From assembly GCF_963378095.1 (NCBI RefSeq), contig NZ_OY726397.1:1240001-1304000 (forward strand): a DNA stretch of 64,000 bases, written 5' to 3'. Shown piece after piece: positions 10,601-17,424 of the stretch (within the stretch, counting starts at the first letter, position 1; the number at the start of each line of letters is the position of its first letter). This DNA comes from Mycolicibacterium sp. MU0053. GTDB taxonomy: Bacteria; Actinomycetota; Actinomycetes; Mycobacteriales; Mycobacteriaceae. The notes under the pieces are model-generated. The model was given only the letters and a program-made list of their open reading frames with translations, ran no database searches and had not been told where the DNA came from. The translations under genes and the position numbers were made by a program.

Positions 10601-11141
10601 CCAGTACCAGCTGGGCCGTCGCGGCCACGGCGACGCCGGCGGCGCGCAGCGCGTCCGCGTAGCCGGCGATCTGCAGCAGCGCGGTCACCTTGGCGTGGCG
10701 GGCCAGTTTGGTGTCGACGACCCGATACGGCGCGTCGGGTTCGTCGCCGGCGCGGATCAGGAAGTCGGCGAAGCCGACGAACCGACCGTCGAGCACGGCC
10801 GCCTGGTAGATCACGGCCGGTCGCGCGGCGAAGGCCGCCGCGGTCGCGGCGGCCGCGCGCTGCAGCGCCGGCACCGAATACGCGGCGCTGGGTATCGTGA
10901 CCACCCCGGTGGCACCGCTGCCGTGCTGGGTGATCAGGTCCTCGAGGGTCCGTTGTTCGTGTTCGGTGCCGAGTTCGGCGGTGCGACGCAACATTTCGTC
11001 CTCGGCGGACTCCAGCGGAGTGCCCCGCCCCAATTTGGCGTCGAAGCTGCGCAGCAGCGCGTATTCGCATCCGGCCGCCGACGCGAGGTCGGAGGCGCTG
11101 TAGATGACCACCGGGCCGCCGGGGTCGTCGGCGACGAACAC
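7683..11141 (-). CDS. RecB-like nuclease / RNase H-like exonuclease / SF1 helicase fusion (Rv1251c-like, TM0106 family)
   Basis: 1152 aa. The N-terminal ~230 residues form a RecB/Cas4-type nuclease with D-x-K in VDTKLARHAK and a motif III-like LLQIAGYADAL. One early Cys (GCEYALLRS) and a Cys cluster (ACMRCEACAPH) could bind an Fe-S cluster. The middle third resembles RNase_H_2/DEDD exonucleases (FFDFEGDP, HYAAYERT, DYNLYDCRST). The C-terminal third is a superfamily 1 helicase: Walker A GPPGTGKTFTAA near residue 778, Walker B LLAVDEAGQFSLG near 885, and LNVAISRAQYL near the end. The role is probably DNA end processing in the cytoplasm. The GTG at 11141 was chosen because TACAGT sits 7 nt upstream; a TTG at 11171 is in frame. 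Confidence 0.88.
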   Translation of the reverse strand: MFVADDPGGPVVIYSASDLASAAGCEYALLRSFDAKLGRGTPLESAEDEMLRRTAELGTEHEQRTLEDLITQHGSGATGVVTIPSAAYSVPALQRAAAATAAAFAARPAVIYQAAVLDGRFVGFADFLIRAGDEPDAPYRVVDTKLARHAKVTALLQIAGYADALRAAGVAVAATAQLVLGNGQVVEYPLADLIPVYRRQRARLQELLDTHLATDAPVSWRDETVAACMRCEACAPHLVEDDDVLLVAGMRLTQRATLLQAGIDSVTALAESAGAVDGIAASTVATLRRQARLQVEGRRTGVPPYEIADADALGALPAPNPGDLFFDFEGDPLWTEDGQTWGLEYMWGVLDERDRFRPLWAEDRASERKAFLDFLAMVRKRRHRYPGMHIYHYAAYERTTLLHLAARYGVGEDEVDDLLRAEVLVDLYPIVRNGLCIGTGSYSLKALEPLYMGSELRTGEVTTAASSITQYEHYRSLLDAGRKQEAEAVLKEITDYNLYDCRSTRRLRDWLLLRAFESGVTHLTRPGEGGEPVPPLDDVAEVLLGFAGDGFSSPRTFEQSAAALLESARGYYQRERKPYWWAHFHRLSHPVDEWDTTGVFLIEEAEVVEDWHLPPRARKPRRHLRLTGVLQGGQLDGRPQILYDRPAPAGLDDEHPDRRASWNAEVLDVTDVDGVPVEVRICELQPESGPHDHLPMALTPARPIRTGKIEESIAALATEAAATLSADPPALPRCAVVDVLCRRPPTTLSGAAQLPRRDGDVDSITAAVLDLDRSYLAVHGPPGTGKTFTAARVIATLVNNHRWKIGVVAQSHAVVGHLLDEVVAAGVDATQVAKKAGRDGLSGRFTTIPDSGYADFLDTDRGCVIGGTAWDFANDNRIATDCLDLLAVDEAGQFSLGNTIAVARAARNMLLLGDPQQLGQVSTGNHPEPVDHSALGWLTDGHDVLPAALGYFLECTHRMHPDVCSVVSALSYDNRLLPHPKTAERVLEGHAPGVRTLLVEHRDNATCSVQEAVAITAAIGDLLGAKWTDEHGTRPLAATDVLVVAAYNAQVLTLRAHLEDAHLGDVLVGTVDKLQGRQAPVVFVSMAASAIADVPRGMSFLLNRNRLNVAISRAQYLAVVVRSPALTDYLPGTPQGLIDLGAFLALSPGTAG

Positions 11142-11148
11142 AGCGCCC

Positions 11149-11154
11149 ACTGTA
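11149..11154 (-). promoter_or_regulatory. -10 element for the nuclease-helicase gene
   Basis: TACAGT on the reverse strand, 7 nt before the GTG at 11141. This is the geometry of a leaderless transcript. Confidence 0.5.
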
Positions 11155-11197
11155 GGTGAGGGCGCCGACAATCCCGGGCCGGCCGACGGCTACCGGG

Positions 11198-11770
11198 TCA
11201 GCCGCCGGGCGCGTTGCCGATCAGTTCGACGCCGCTGCCGTTCCAACGGAACTTGACCACGCTGGAGAGGCCGTCGATCCCGGAGCTGTACTCCAGCGCG
11301 ACCGTGTCACCGGTGCTCTGCGAGGCGTCCAGGGCATTGAAGCCGAACGTGTCCGGAACCCCGCTGGGGATGTATTTGCCCAAGTGGAACAGCACCGCCC
11401 GGGTGCTCGGATTCTCCGCATTGGTGTTGGCCTCGACGATCACCGCCGACAGCGGTGCGCACTCGTTGTAGTTGCCCGCGATGGGTTCGGCACTCCACGG
11501 CTGCCGGCTGCGCGGGTCGCGGGGCAGCTCGGAGACCGCTTGGGCGATCGCCGGCGCGGCCAGGTTCACCGCGCACGGGTCGGCCGGCCCCGGCGGCGTC
11601 GTGGTCGGGGCTGCGACGGTGGACGGCGCGACCGGCGCCGACGCCGCAGGCAGGGCCGGCGGCTCGGGGGTCTTGGCGACGGTGGAGTCGCCGGACCCGC
11701 AGGCCGCGAGCGCGAACAGCGCAGCCATCCCGGCCGCAGACGCCAGAGTTTCTCGACGGGCCGCGGACAC
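11198..11770 (-). CDS. lprE: Lipoprotein LprE
   Basis: 190 aa. A signal peptide with lipobox LAAC places the acylated Cys at residue 24. A Thr/Pro/Ala-rich linker (about 30-60) leads to a folded extracytoplasmic domain with Cys at DPCAVN and NECAPL, probably a disulfide. It resembles M. tuberculosis LprE (Rv1252c) in the same position between the helicase and deaD. LprE has been linked to host interaction in M. tuberculosis; its biochemical role is unknown. A TAGCCT -10 at 11777-11782 lies 6 nt from the GTG start. Confidence 0.92.
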   Translation of the reverse strand: MSAARRETLASAAGMAALFALAACGSGDSTVAKTPEPPALPAASAPVAPSTVAAPTTTPPGPADPCAVNLAAPAIAQAVSELPRDPRSRQPWSAEPIAGNYNECAPLSAVIVEANTNAENPSTRAVLFHLGKYIPSGVPDTFGFNALDASQSTGDTVALEYSSGIDGLSSVVKFRWNGSGVELIGNAPGG

Positions 11771-11776
11771 ACCGGC

Positions 11777-11782
11777 AGGCTA
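11777..11782 (-). promoter_or_regulatory. -10 element for lprE
   Basis: TAGCCT on the reverse strand, 6 nt before the GTG start, consistent with leaderless initiation. Confidence 0.5.
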
Positions 11783-11829
11783 CCGGCTCCGCGATGACCA
11801 ACCGTGCAGGCATCGCCCGCAAACGGCAT

Positions 11830-11835
11830 TAGACT
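11830..11835 (+). promoter_or_regulatory. -10 element for deaD
   Basis: TAGACT, 8 nt before the ATG at 11844, with no ribosome-binding site between. It suggests a leaderless deaD mRNA. Confidence 0.55.
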
Positions 11836-11843
11836 CACTCGCG

Positions 11844-13604
11844 ATGACCACCGAAGACCCGGACCAGTCCGATCAACCTGCCTTGACGTTTGCCGACCTG
11901 CAAATCCACCCCGCCGTGCTGCAGGCGGTGTCCGACGTCGGCTACGAAACGCCCTCGGCGGTCCAGACCGCGACCATCCCGGCGCTGCTGGCCGGCTCCG
12001 ACGTGGTGGGGATGGCGCAGACCGGGACCGGCAAGACCGCCGCGTTCGCCATCCCGATCCTGTCCAAGATCGACGTCACCAAGAAGCACACCCAGGCGCT
12101 GGTGCTCGCGCCCACCCGCGAATTGGCGTTGCAGGTCGCCGAGGCGTTCAGCCGGTACGGGGCGCAACTGCCGCAGATCAACGTGCTGGCCATCTACGGT
12201 GGTTCGTCCTACACCCCGCAACTCGCCGGGTTGCGCCGCGGCGCCCACGTCGTGGTCGGCACTCCCGGCCGGGTCATCGACCATCTGGAACGCGGCACCC
12301 TGGATCTGTCGCATCTGGACTATCTGGTGCTCGATGAGGCCGACGAGATGCTGCAGATGGGCTTCGCCGAGGACGTCGAACGCATCTTGGTCGACACCCC
12401 CGAGTACAAGCAGGTCGCGCTGTTCTCGGCGACCATGCCCGCGGCCATCCGCAAGATCACCACCAAGTACCTGCACGACCCGGTCGAGGTCACGGTCAAG
12501 GCGAAAACCGCGACGGCCGAGAACATCACGCAGCGCTACATCCAGGTGTCCGGGCACCGCAAGATGGACGCGCTGACCAGGATCCTCGAGGTCGAACCGT
12601 TCGAGGCGATGATCGTGTTCGTGCGTACCAAGCAGGCCACCGAGGAGGTCGCCGAGCGGCTGCGGGCGCGCGGATTCTCCGCGGCCGCCATCAACGGTGA
12701 CATCGCGCAGCACCAGCGCGAGCGCACCATCGCGTCCCTGAAGGACGGCAGCATCGACATCTTGGTCGCCACCGACGTGGCCGCCCGCGGATTGGACGTC
12801 GAGCGGATCTCGCACGTGCTGAACTACGACGTCCCGCACGACACCGAGTCCTACGTGCACCGGATCGGTCGCACCGGCCGGGCCGGAAGATCCGGCACCG
12901 CAGTACTTTTCGTCTCACCGCGCGAGCGCCACATGCTCAAGTCGATCGAGAAGGCCACCCGGTCCAAGCTCGTCGAGGTGGAGCTGCCGACCGTCGACGA
13001 TGTCAACGCGCAGCGGGTGGCGAAGTTCCGCGATTCCATCAGCGATGCGCTCGGCGCCCCCGGCTTCGAACTGTTCCGCCGGCTGATCGAGGACTACGAA
13101 CGCGAGAGCGATGTGTCGATGGCCGACATCGCGGCCGCGCTGGCGTTGCAGACCCGCAAGGGCGAAGAGTTCCTGATGTCCGAGCCGCCGCCGGACAAGC
13201 GCCGCGAACGCCCGGACCGGCCGGATCGCCCGGACCGCGGCGACCGGCCGACGCGCCGGTCCAGCGGCTCGTTCGCGTCCTACCGGATCGATGTCGGGAA
13301 GCGGCACAAGGTGATGCCCGGGGCGATCGTCGGCGCGATCGCGAACGAGGGCGGCCTGAGTCGCAGTGACTTCGGGCACATCGCGATCATGCCCGACTTC
13401 TCGTTGGTCGAACTGCCGCCGAACCTGCCGCCCGAGACGCTCAAGGCGTTGGAGAAGACCCGAATCCAGGGCGTGTTGATCAACCTCCAGCCCGATCCCG
13501 GCGGTGCCGGGACGCGCGACGGCGGCGGTAAGAAGCCGTATCGGGGCGGTGACAAGAAGCCTTACCAGGGCAGCAAGAAGCCGCACAAGCACCGAAAGCC
13601 GTAA
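11844..13604 (+). CDS. deaD: ATP-dependent DEAD-box RNA helicase DeaD
   Basis: 586 aa. It unwinds structured RNA during ribosome assembly and mRNA decay, particularly in the cold (family knowledge). Motifs in order: Q motif region FADLQIHPAVLQAV, Walker A AQTGTGKT (~58), LDEADEML (~163), SAT (FSATMPAA), HRIGRTGRAGRSG (~340). Residues ~477-545 form a DbpA-type RNA-binding domain (GAIVGAIANEGGLSRSDFG), followed by a Lys/Gly-rich tail ending HKHRKP. It matches Rv1253. The stop overlaps the next start as TAATG, so the acyltransferase gene is probably cotranscribed. Confidence 0.97.
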   Translation: MTTEDPDQSDQPALTFADLQIHPAVLQAVSDVGYETPSAVQTATIPALLAGSDVVGMAQTGTGKTAAFAIPILSKIDVTKKHTQALVLAPTRELALQVAEAFSRYGAQLPQINVLAIYGGSSYTPQLAGLRRGAHVVVGTPGRVIDHLERGTLDLSHLDYLVLDEADEMLQMGFAEDVERILVDTPEYKQVALFSATMPAAIRKITTKYLHDPVEVTVKAKTATAENITQRYIQVSGHRKMDALTRILEVEPFEAMIVFVRTKQATEEVAERLRARGFSAAAINGDIAQHQRERTIASLKDGSIDILVATDVAARGLDVERISHVLNYDVPHDTESYVHRIGRTGRAGRSGTAVLFVSPRERHMLKSIEKATRSKLVEVELPTVDDVNAQRVAKFRDSISDALGAPGFELFRRLIEDYERESDVSMADIAAALALQTRKGEEFLMSEPPPDKRRERPDRPDRPDRGDRPTRRSSGSFASYRIDVGKRHKVMPGAIVGAIANEGGLSRSDFGHIAIMPDFSLVELPPNLPPETLKALEKTRIQGVLINLQPDPGGAGTRDGGGKKPYRGGDKKPYQGSKKPHKHRKP

Positions 13605-14746
13605 TGGCGGTATCGCAGGACCGCGACGTCCAAGGCGGACTGGAGCAGGTTTCCGGCGTGGACCGGGTCGCCTCGCTGACCGGGGTCCGGGCCGTCGCGG
13701 CCATCCTGGTGGTGCTGACCCACGCGGCCTACACCACCGGCCGGTACCCGCAGGGCTATGTCGGACTGGTGTATTCCCGGATGGAGATCGGTGTCCCGAT
13801 CTTCTTCGCGCTCTCGGGGTTCCTGCTGTTTCGGCCCTGGGTGCGGGCCGTGGCCCTGGACCGGCCGGCGCCGTCGGTGCGGCGCTATGCCTGGCACCGG
13901 GTGCGGCGCATCATGCCCGCCTACGTCGTCACGGTGCTGCTGGCCTACCTGGTCTATCACTTCCGCACCGGCGGGCCGAACCCCGGACACACCTGGATGG
14001 GATTGTTCCGCAACCTCACCCTGACCCAGCTCTACACCGACAACTACGTGTACTCCTATCTGCACCAGGGCCTCACGCAGATGTGGAGCCTGGCGGTCGA
14101 GGTGTCCTTCTACGCGGTATTGCCGGCCTTGGCATATGTGCTGTTGGTGCTGCTGTGCCGCGGGGAGTGGCGGCCCCGGGTGCTGCTGACGGCGCTGGCC
14201 GCACTGGGGCTGATCACCCCGCTGTGGCAGCTGCTGGTGCACGATTCGCACTGGCTGCCCGACGGTGCGACGCTGTGGTTGCCCACGTACCTGCTGTGGT
14301 TCCTCGGCGGGATGGCGTTGGCCGTGTTGCAGACGATGGGCGTGCGGTGTTACGGGTTCGTCGCGGTGCCGCTGGCGCTGATCTGCTACTTCATTGCCTC
14401 CACCCCGATTGCGGGGGAGCCCACCACGTCCCCGCGGGGGCTGTTCGAGGCGATCATGAAATCGGTGTTCTACGCCGTGATCGCGGCCCTGGTGCTGGCC
14501 CCGCCGGCGTTGGGGGATCAGCGCGGTTGGTACAACCGGTTCCTCGCGAGCCGCCCCATGGTGTGGCTCGGCGAAATCTCCTACGAGATCTTCCTGGTGC
14601 ACCTGGTGCTGATGGAGATCGCGATGGTCGAGGTGCTGCACAAGCCCGTCTACACCGGATCGATGGCGGGCTTGTTCGTGGTGACGATGGCGATGACGAT
14701 CCCGGTGGCGTGGCTGCTGCACCGGTTCACCCGGGTGCGCGGCTGA
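13604..14746 (+). CDS. Membrane acyltransferase, acyltransferase-3 family (Rv1254-like)
   Basis: 380 aa with about 10 hydrophobic segments. The N-terminal family signature is present: RVASLTGVRAVAAILVVLTH with the conserved His, then EIGVPIFFALSGFLLFRPW. Members transfer acyl groups from acyl-CoA to sugars or lipids at the membrane. The substrate is unknown. The ATG overlaps the deaD stop by one base, so translation is probably coupled. Functional linkage to the RNA helicase is not evident. Confidence 0.9.
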   Translation: MAVSQDRDVQGGLEQVSGVDRVASLTGVRAVAAILVVLTHAAYTTGRYPQGYVGLVYSRMEIGVPIFFALSGFLLFRPWVRAVALDRPAPSVRRYAWHRVRRIMPAYVVTVLLAYLVYHFRTGGPNPGHTWMGLFRNLTLTQLYTDNYVYSYLHQGLTQMWSLAVEVSFYAVLPALAYVLLVLLCRGEWRPRVLLTALAALGLITPLWQLLVHDSHWLPDGATLWLPTYLLWFLGGMALAVLQTMGVRCYGFVAVPLALICYFIASTPIAGEPTTSPRGLFEAIMKSVFYAVIAALVLAPPALGDQRGWYNRFLASRPMVWLGEISYEIFLVHLVLMEIAMVEVLHKPVYTGSMAGLFVVTMAMTIPVAWLLHRFTRVRG

Positions 14747-14769
14747 CTCCGGCCCCGATTATCCGCAAG

Positions 14770-14788
14770 GAAGGGTACCCTTACCTAA
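14770..14788. promoter_or_regulatory. IdeR-like iron box upstream of the siderophore-interacting protein
   Basis: The reverse-strand 19-mer TTAGGTAAGGGTACCCTTC matches 14 of 19 positions of the mycobacterial iron box TTAGGTTAGGCTAACCTAA, including the whole TTAGGT half. It ends 20 nt before the start of an iron-related gene. Iron-dependent repression by IdeR is inferred. Confidence 0.7.
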
Positions 14789-14807
14789 GTCGAGGAAAGG
14801 GTGCACA

Positions 14808-15524
14808 GTGGCCGAGTCGAAACCGTCCCGGGGTCTCACCGGAGCCGTCGTCAAATTGTGCCGCGGCGGCGATCACGCGCTGACGGTCACGGGCCGCACC
14901 GAGCTCAGTCCGCACTATCTGCGCTTGCACTTCGATTCCGGGTCCCTGCTCGACGCCGGGCCCACGCATCCGACGATGTGGGTGCGGGGCTGGTTCCCCG
15001 ACGGTGACAGGGCCCACCAGCGCGGCTACACCCTGGTCAACCCCGACCCGCGGGCGCGGACGGTCGATATCGACTTCGCGCTGCACGAGGGGTTGGCCAC
15101 CCGGTGGGCCTGCGCGGCGCAGCCCGGTGACGTCCTGGAGGTCACCGTCTTGGGCAGCAACTTCGCGCTCCCGACGCCGCCGCCGGCCGGCTACGTCATC
15201 ATCGGCGACACCGCCTCGCTGCCGGCGATCAACTCGCTGTTGGAGGCCATCGACACGGCCCCCACGCACGTGTTCCTCGAGGCCGGTCATGACGACGACC
15301 GAGGGCTGCCGGTGTCCGGCGATCCGAAGCTCACCTGGGTGGACCGCCGGGATTCCGGCCAGGCCCTGATCGATGCGGTCCGCGCCGCGGCGTTCGACGC
15401 CGCCGACCATTTCGGCTGGGTCGCCTGCGACAACCGGACCACCCGCGGCGTCGCCCGGGTGCTGCGGGAGGAGTTCGCGATACCGCGCAGCGCGCTCAAG
15501 GCGCAGGGCTACTGGGCGGCCTGA
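14808..15524 (+). CDS. Siderophore-interacting protein (FAD-dependent ferric reductase family)
   Basis: 238 aa. Members reduce ferric siderophores in the cytoplasm using flavin and NAD(P)H, releasing Fe2+. The N-terminal half is the FAD-binding barrel (RGYTLVNPDP in place of the usual RxYT segment). The C-terminal half is the NAD(P)H-binding SIP domain (GYVIIGDTASLPAINSLLE). The GTG start has GAGGAAAGG 7 nt upstream. The iron box at 14770-14788 sits in the promoter. There is no counterpart between Rv1254 and Rv1255c in M. tuberculosis as I recall that locus, so this looks like an accessory gene. Its 3' end overlaps the convergent tetR gene by 16 bp. Confidence 0.92.
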   Translation: MAESKPSRGLTGAVVKLCRGGDHALTVTGRTELSPHYLRLHFDSGSLLDAGPTHPTMWVRGWFPDGDRAHQRGYTLVNPDPRARTVDIDFALHEGLATRWACAAQPGDVLEVTVLGSNFALPTPPPAGYVIIGDTASLPAINSLLEAIDTAPTHVFLEAGHDDDRGLPVSGDPKLTWVDRRDSGQALIDAVRAAAFDAADHFGWVACDNRTTRGVARVLREEFAIPRSALKAQGYWAA

Positions 15525-16144
15525 GCCGCGCGGTCAGCGCGGTCAGCGCGATCGGCGCGACGTCGGCGCGACGTCGGCGCGACGATCGGCACCAGGAATT
15601 CCGCCACCATCCGACGCTCGTCGTCGCGGTCGCGGCCGGGGAAGAGCAGCATCGAGGTCAATACCCGCACCAACCAGCGCGCCTTACGGTCGACGGCCTC
15701 GGCATCGGTGTCGGTGTCGCCGAGGGACACCACGAATGCCGCGCTCATGGCCTTGATCACGGCGGAGGAATCGGCGATCTCGGCGCCGATCGGTGCATTG
15801 CTGGCGGCGAACCAGGATTGCAGGGCGGGGCTGTTGCGCACCAGGTGCAGCGATACCAGGAACGCCTCCACCAACCGGTCGCCCGGATCCTCGATACCGC
15901 CGATCCGGGCCACCACCTCGCCGTGCAAGCGGTGCGCTTCGCGGTGCACGAACGCGGTGTGCAACGCCTCCCGGTTCTCGAAGTAGCGGTACAGGGTCGC
16001 CCTGGAACAGCCTGCGGCCTGGGCGATCTCATGCATGCCCACCGAGGCGGCCGGGCGTTGGACGAACAACTCGCCGGCCGCGTCGAGAATGCGGTCGGCG
16101 GCGACTTCGCCGCGTCGTGAGCCCAGCCAATCATTGCCCGCCAT
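15509..16144 (-). CDS. TetR family regulator (Rv1255c-like)
   Basis: 211 aa. The TetR DNA-binding domain spans residues ~15-60 (ILDAAGELFVQRP ... MHEIAQAAGCSRATLYRYF). The rest is the ligand-binding/dimer domain. The C-terminal ~25 residues (RRRRADRADRADRAAQAAQ) come from tandem DNA repeats and are probably disordered. The ATG shares one base with the cyp130 stop (TGATG), so the two genes form an operon. It probably represses its own operon through the dyad at 17379-17396; this is an inference from position. Confidence 0.93.
   Translation of the reverse strand: MAGNDWLGSRRGEVAADRILDAAGELFVQRPAASVGMHEIAQAAGCSRATLYRYFENREALHTAFVHREAHRLHGEVVARIGGIEDPGDRLVEAFLVSLHLVRNSPALQSWFAASNAPIGAEIADSSAVIKAMSAAFVVSLGDTDTDAEAVDRKARWLVRVLTSMLLFPGRDRDDERRMVAEFLVPIVAPTSRRRRADRADRADRAAQAAQ
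15528..15591. repeat. Two short tandem repeats at the 3' end of tetR
   Basis: About three copies of a 9-bp unit (CGCGGTCAG and a variant) are followed by three copies of an 11-bp unit (CGCGACGTCGG, last copy variant). They lie within the tetR C-terminal codons, just past the siderophore-protein stop codon. Confidence 0.7.
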
Positions 16145-17379
16145 CAGCGCACCGCAACCGGGACGGACAGCGGCCGGCGCACGTAACTCCCGCCGGCCCA
16201 GACGATCCCGTCCTCGTCGACCTCGAAGTCCGGGCAGCGGGTCAACAGCTCGGTCAGGGCGACCCGGGATTGCATCCGGGCGGCCGCGGCGCCGAGGCAG
16301 TGATGTGCTCCGTGACTGAAGGTGAGGATGTTGCGGGGGCGGCGGGTGACGTCGAGTTCGGCCGCCCCGGCGCCGTACTGGCGCTCGTCGCGGTTGCCGG
16401 AGCCGTAGAGCAGCAGCACTTTACGGTCGCGCGGAATCGTGGTGTCGCCGATGGTGACGTCGCGGGTGACGGTGCGGGCCAGGCCCTGCACAGGGGAGGT
16501 CAGGCGCAGGAACTCGTCCACCGCAGCCGGGATCAGCTCCGGCGACTCGACCAGCATCCGACGCTGGTCGGGCCTGCGGTGCAGCAGTTGCACCGAACCG
16601 CCCAGCATGCCGGTGGTGGTGTCGTTGCCACCGGTGACCATCGTGAAGGTGAACGCCAGGATCGACAGCACCCCGGCGATGTCCCCGTCGGCCCCGACAC
16701 CGGCCGCGACCAGGTGCGAGACGGTGTCATCGGCGGGTTCGGTCCGGCGGCGCTCGATCAACGCGGTGAAGTACGCCATCATCTCGCCAAGGGCGTCGCC
16801 GAGGGTTTCCAGCGCGCCGCCCACGCCGCCTTCGGTGGTGTTGGCCGCCACGATCGCCTCGGTCCAGGCGTCGAAACGGCCGCGGTCGGACTCCGGCACA
16901 CCCAGGTAATGCGCGACCACCATCGACGGCAGCGGTTTGAACAATTCGGCGACGATGTCCCCGCCGCCGTTGGCGCGCAACCGCTCGATGCGGGCCACCA
17001 CGAACTCGCGGACCTGAGGCTCCACGGCCTCCACCTGCCGCGGGGTGAAACCGCGCGAGACCAGCTTGCGGAACTGGGTGTGGGCCGGCGGATCCTGCAT
17101 GACCATCGGGGGATTGTCTTGCAGGCCAATCATTTCTAGCTCACCGTAGTTGACCGTGAGGCCCTGCGCCGACGAGAACGTGCCGTGGTCGCGAGCGGCG
17201 GCCCAGATGTCGGCATGCCGGGACAGCACGTAGTAGTCGTGGTCGGGCCGCTGCTCGGGGATCACGTGGTGCACGGGGTCGTGATCGCGCAGCGCCCGGT
17301 ACATCGGCCACGGCTCGGCCCAGCTGTCGCCATCGGCCAGCCGGAAGACCGGGCGGTCCTGAGACACTTGCGCTGTCAT
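16144..17379 (-). CDS. cyp130: Cytochrome P450 CYP130
   Basis: 411 aa, a normal bacterial P450 length. It carries the I-helix motif TGGNDTTTGML with the conserved acidic/Thr pair, the K-helix E-x-x-R (DEFLRLTSP), and the heme-binding loop FSHGAHHCLGAAAARMQ with the proximal Cys near residue 358. It closely matches Rv1256c. P450s use electrons from ferredoxin/reductase to insert oxygen; the natural substrate of CYP130 is unknown. Upstream is a canonical promoter whose -10 is covered by a dyad. The downstream TetR gene overlaps by one base. Confidence 0.95.
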   Translation of the reverse strand: MTAQVSQDRPVFRLADGDSWAEPWPMYRALRDHDPVHHVIPEQRPDHDYYVLSRHADIWAAARDHGTFSSAQGLTVNYGELEMIGLQDNPPMVMQDPPAHTQFRKLVSRGFTPRQVEAVEPQVREFVVARIERLRANGGGDIVAELFKPLPSMVVAHYLGVPESDRGRFDAWTEAIVAANTTEGGVGGALETLGDALGEMMAYFTALIERRRTEPADDTVSHLVAAGVGADGDIAGVLSILAFTFTMVTGGNDTTTGMLGGSVQLLHRRPDQRRMLVESPELIPAAVDEFLRLTSPVQGLARTVTRDVTIGDTTIPRDRKVLLLYGSGNRDERQYGAGAAELDVTRRPRNILTFSHGAHHCLGAAAARMQSRVALTELLTRCPDFEVDEDGIVWAGGSYVRRPLSVPVAVR

Positions 17380-17414
17380 GTCTCATGAATACGACACAAG
17401 CGCGGTGATGTCAA
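17379..17414 (-). promoter_or_regulatory. cyp130-tetR promoter with overlapping dyad operator
   Basis: On the reverse strand, -35 TTGACA (17409-17414), a 17-nt spacer and -10 TATTCA (17386-17391) predict a start site at the ATG itself. The 18-bp dyad TGTCGTATTCATGAGACA (17379-17396; symmetric bases TGTC..AT..AT..GACA) covers the -10. A TetR dimer bound there would block RNA polymerase. Confidence 0.7.
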
Positions 17415-17424
17415 CCGGTGGGCG

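Noticed and set aside
8739..11159. 806-codon forward frame opposite the nuclease-helicase gene
   Set aside because: Shadow frame with Gly/Arg/His-rich, non-domain sequence.
13604..14746. Acyltransferase as an O-antigen or defence-related gene
   Set aside because: It is the syntenic Rv1254-like gene coupled to deaD; nothing nearby supports a defence or polysaccharide island.
15528..15591. CRISPR-like array
   Set aside because: Units are 9-11 bp, contiguous and without spacers; they are coding tandem repeats.
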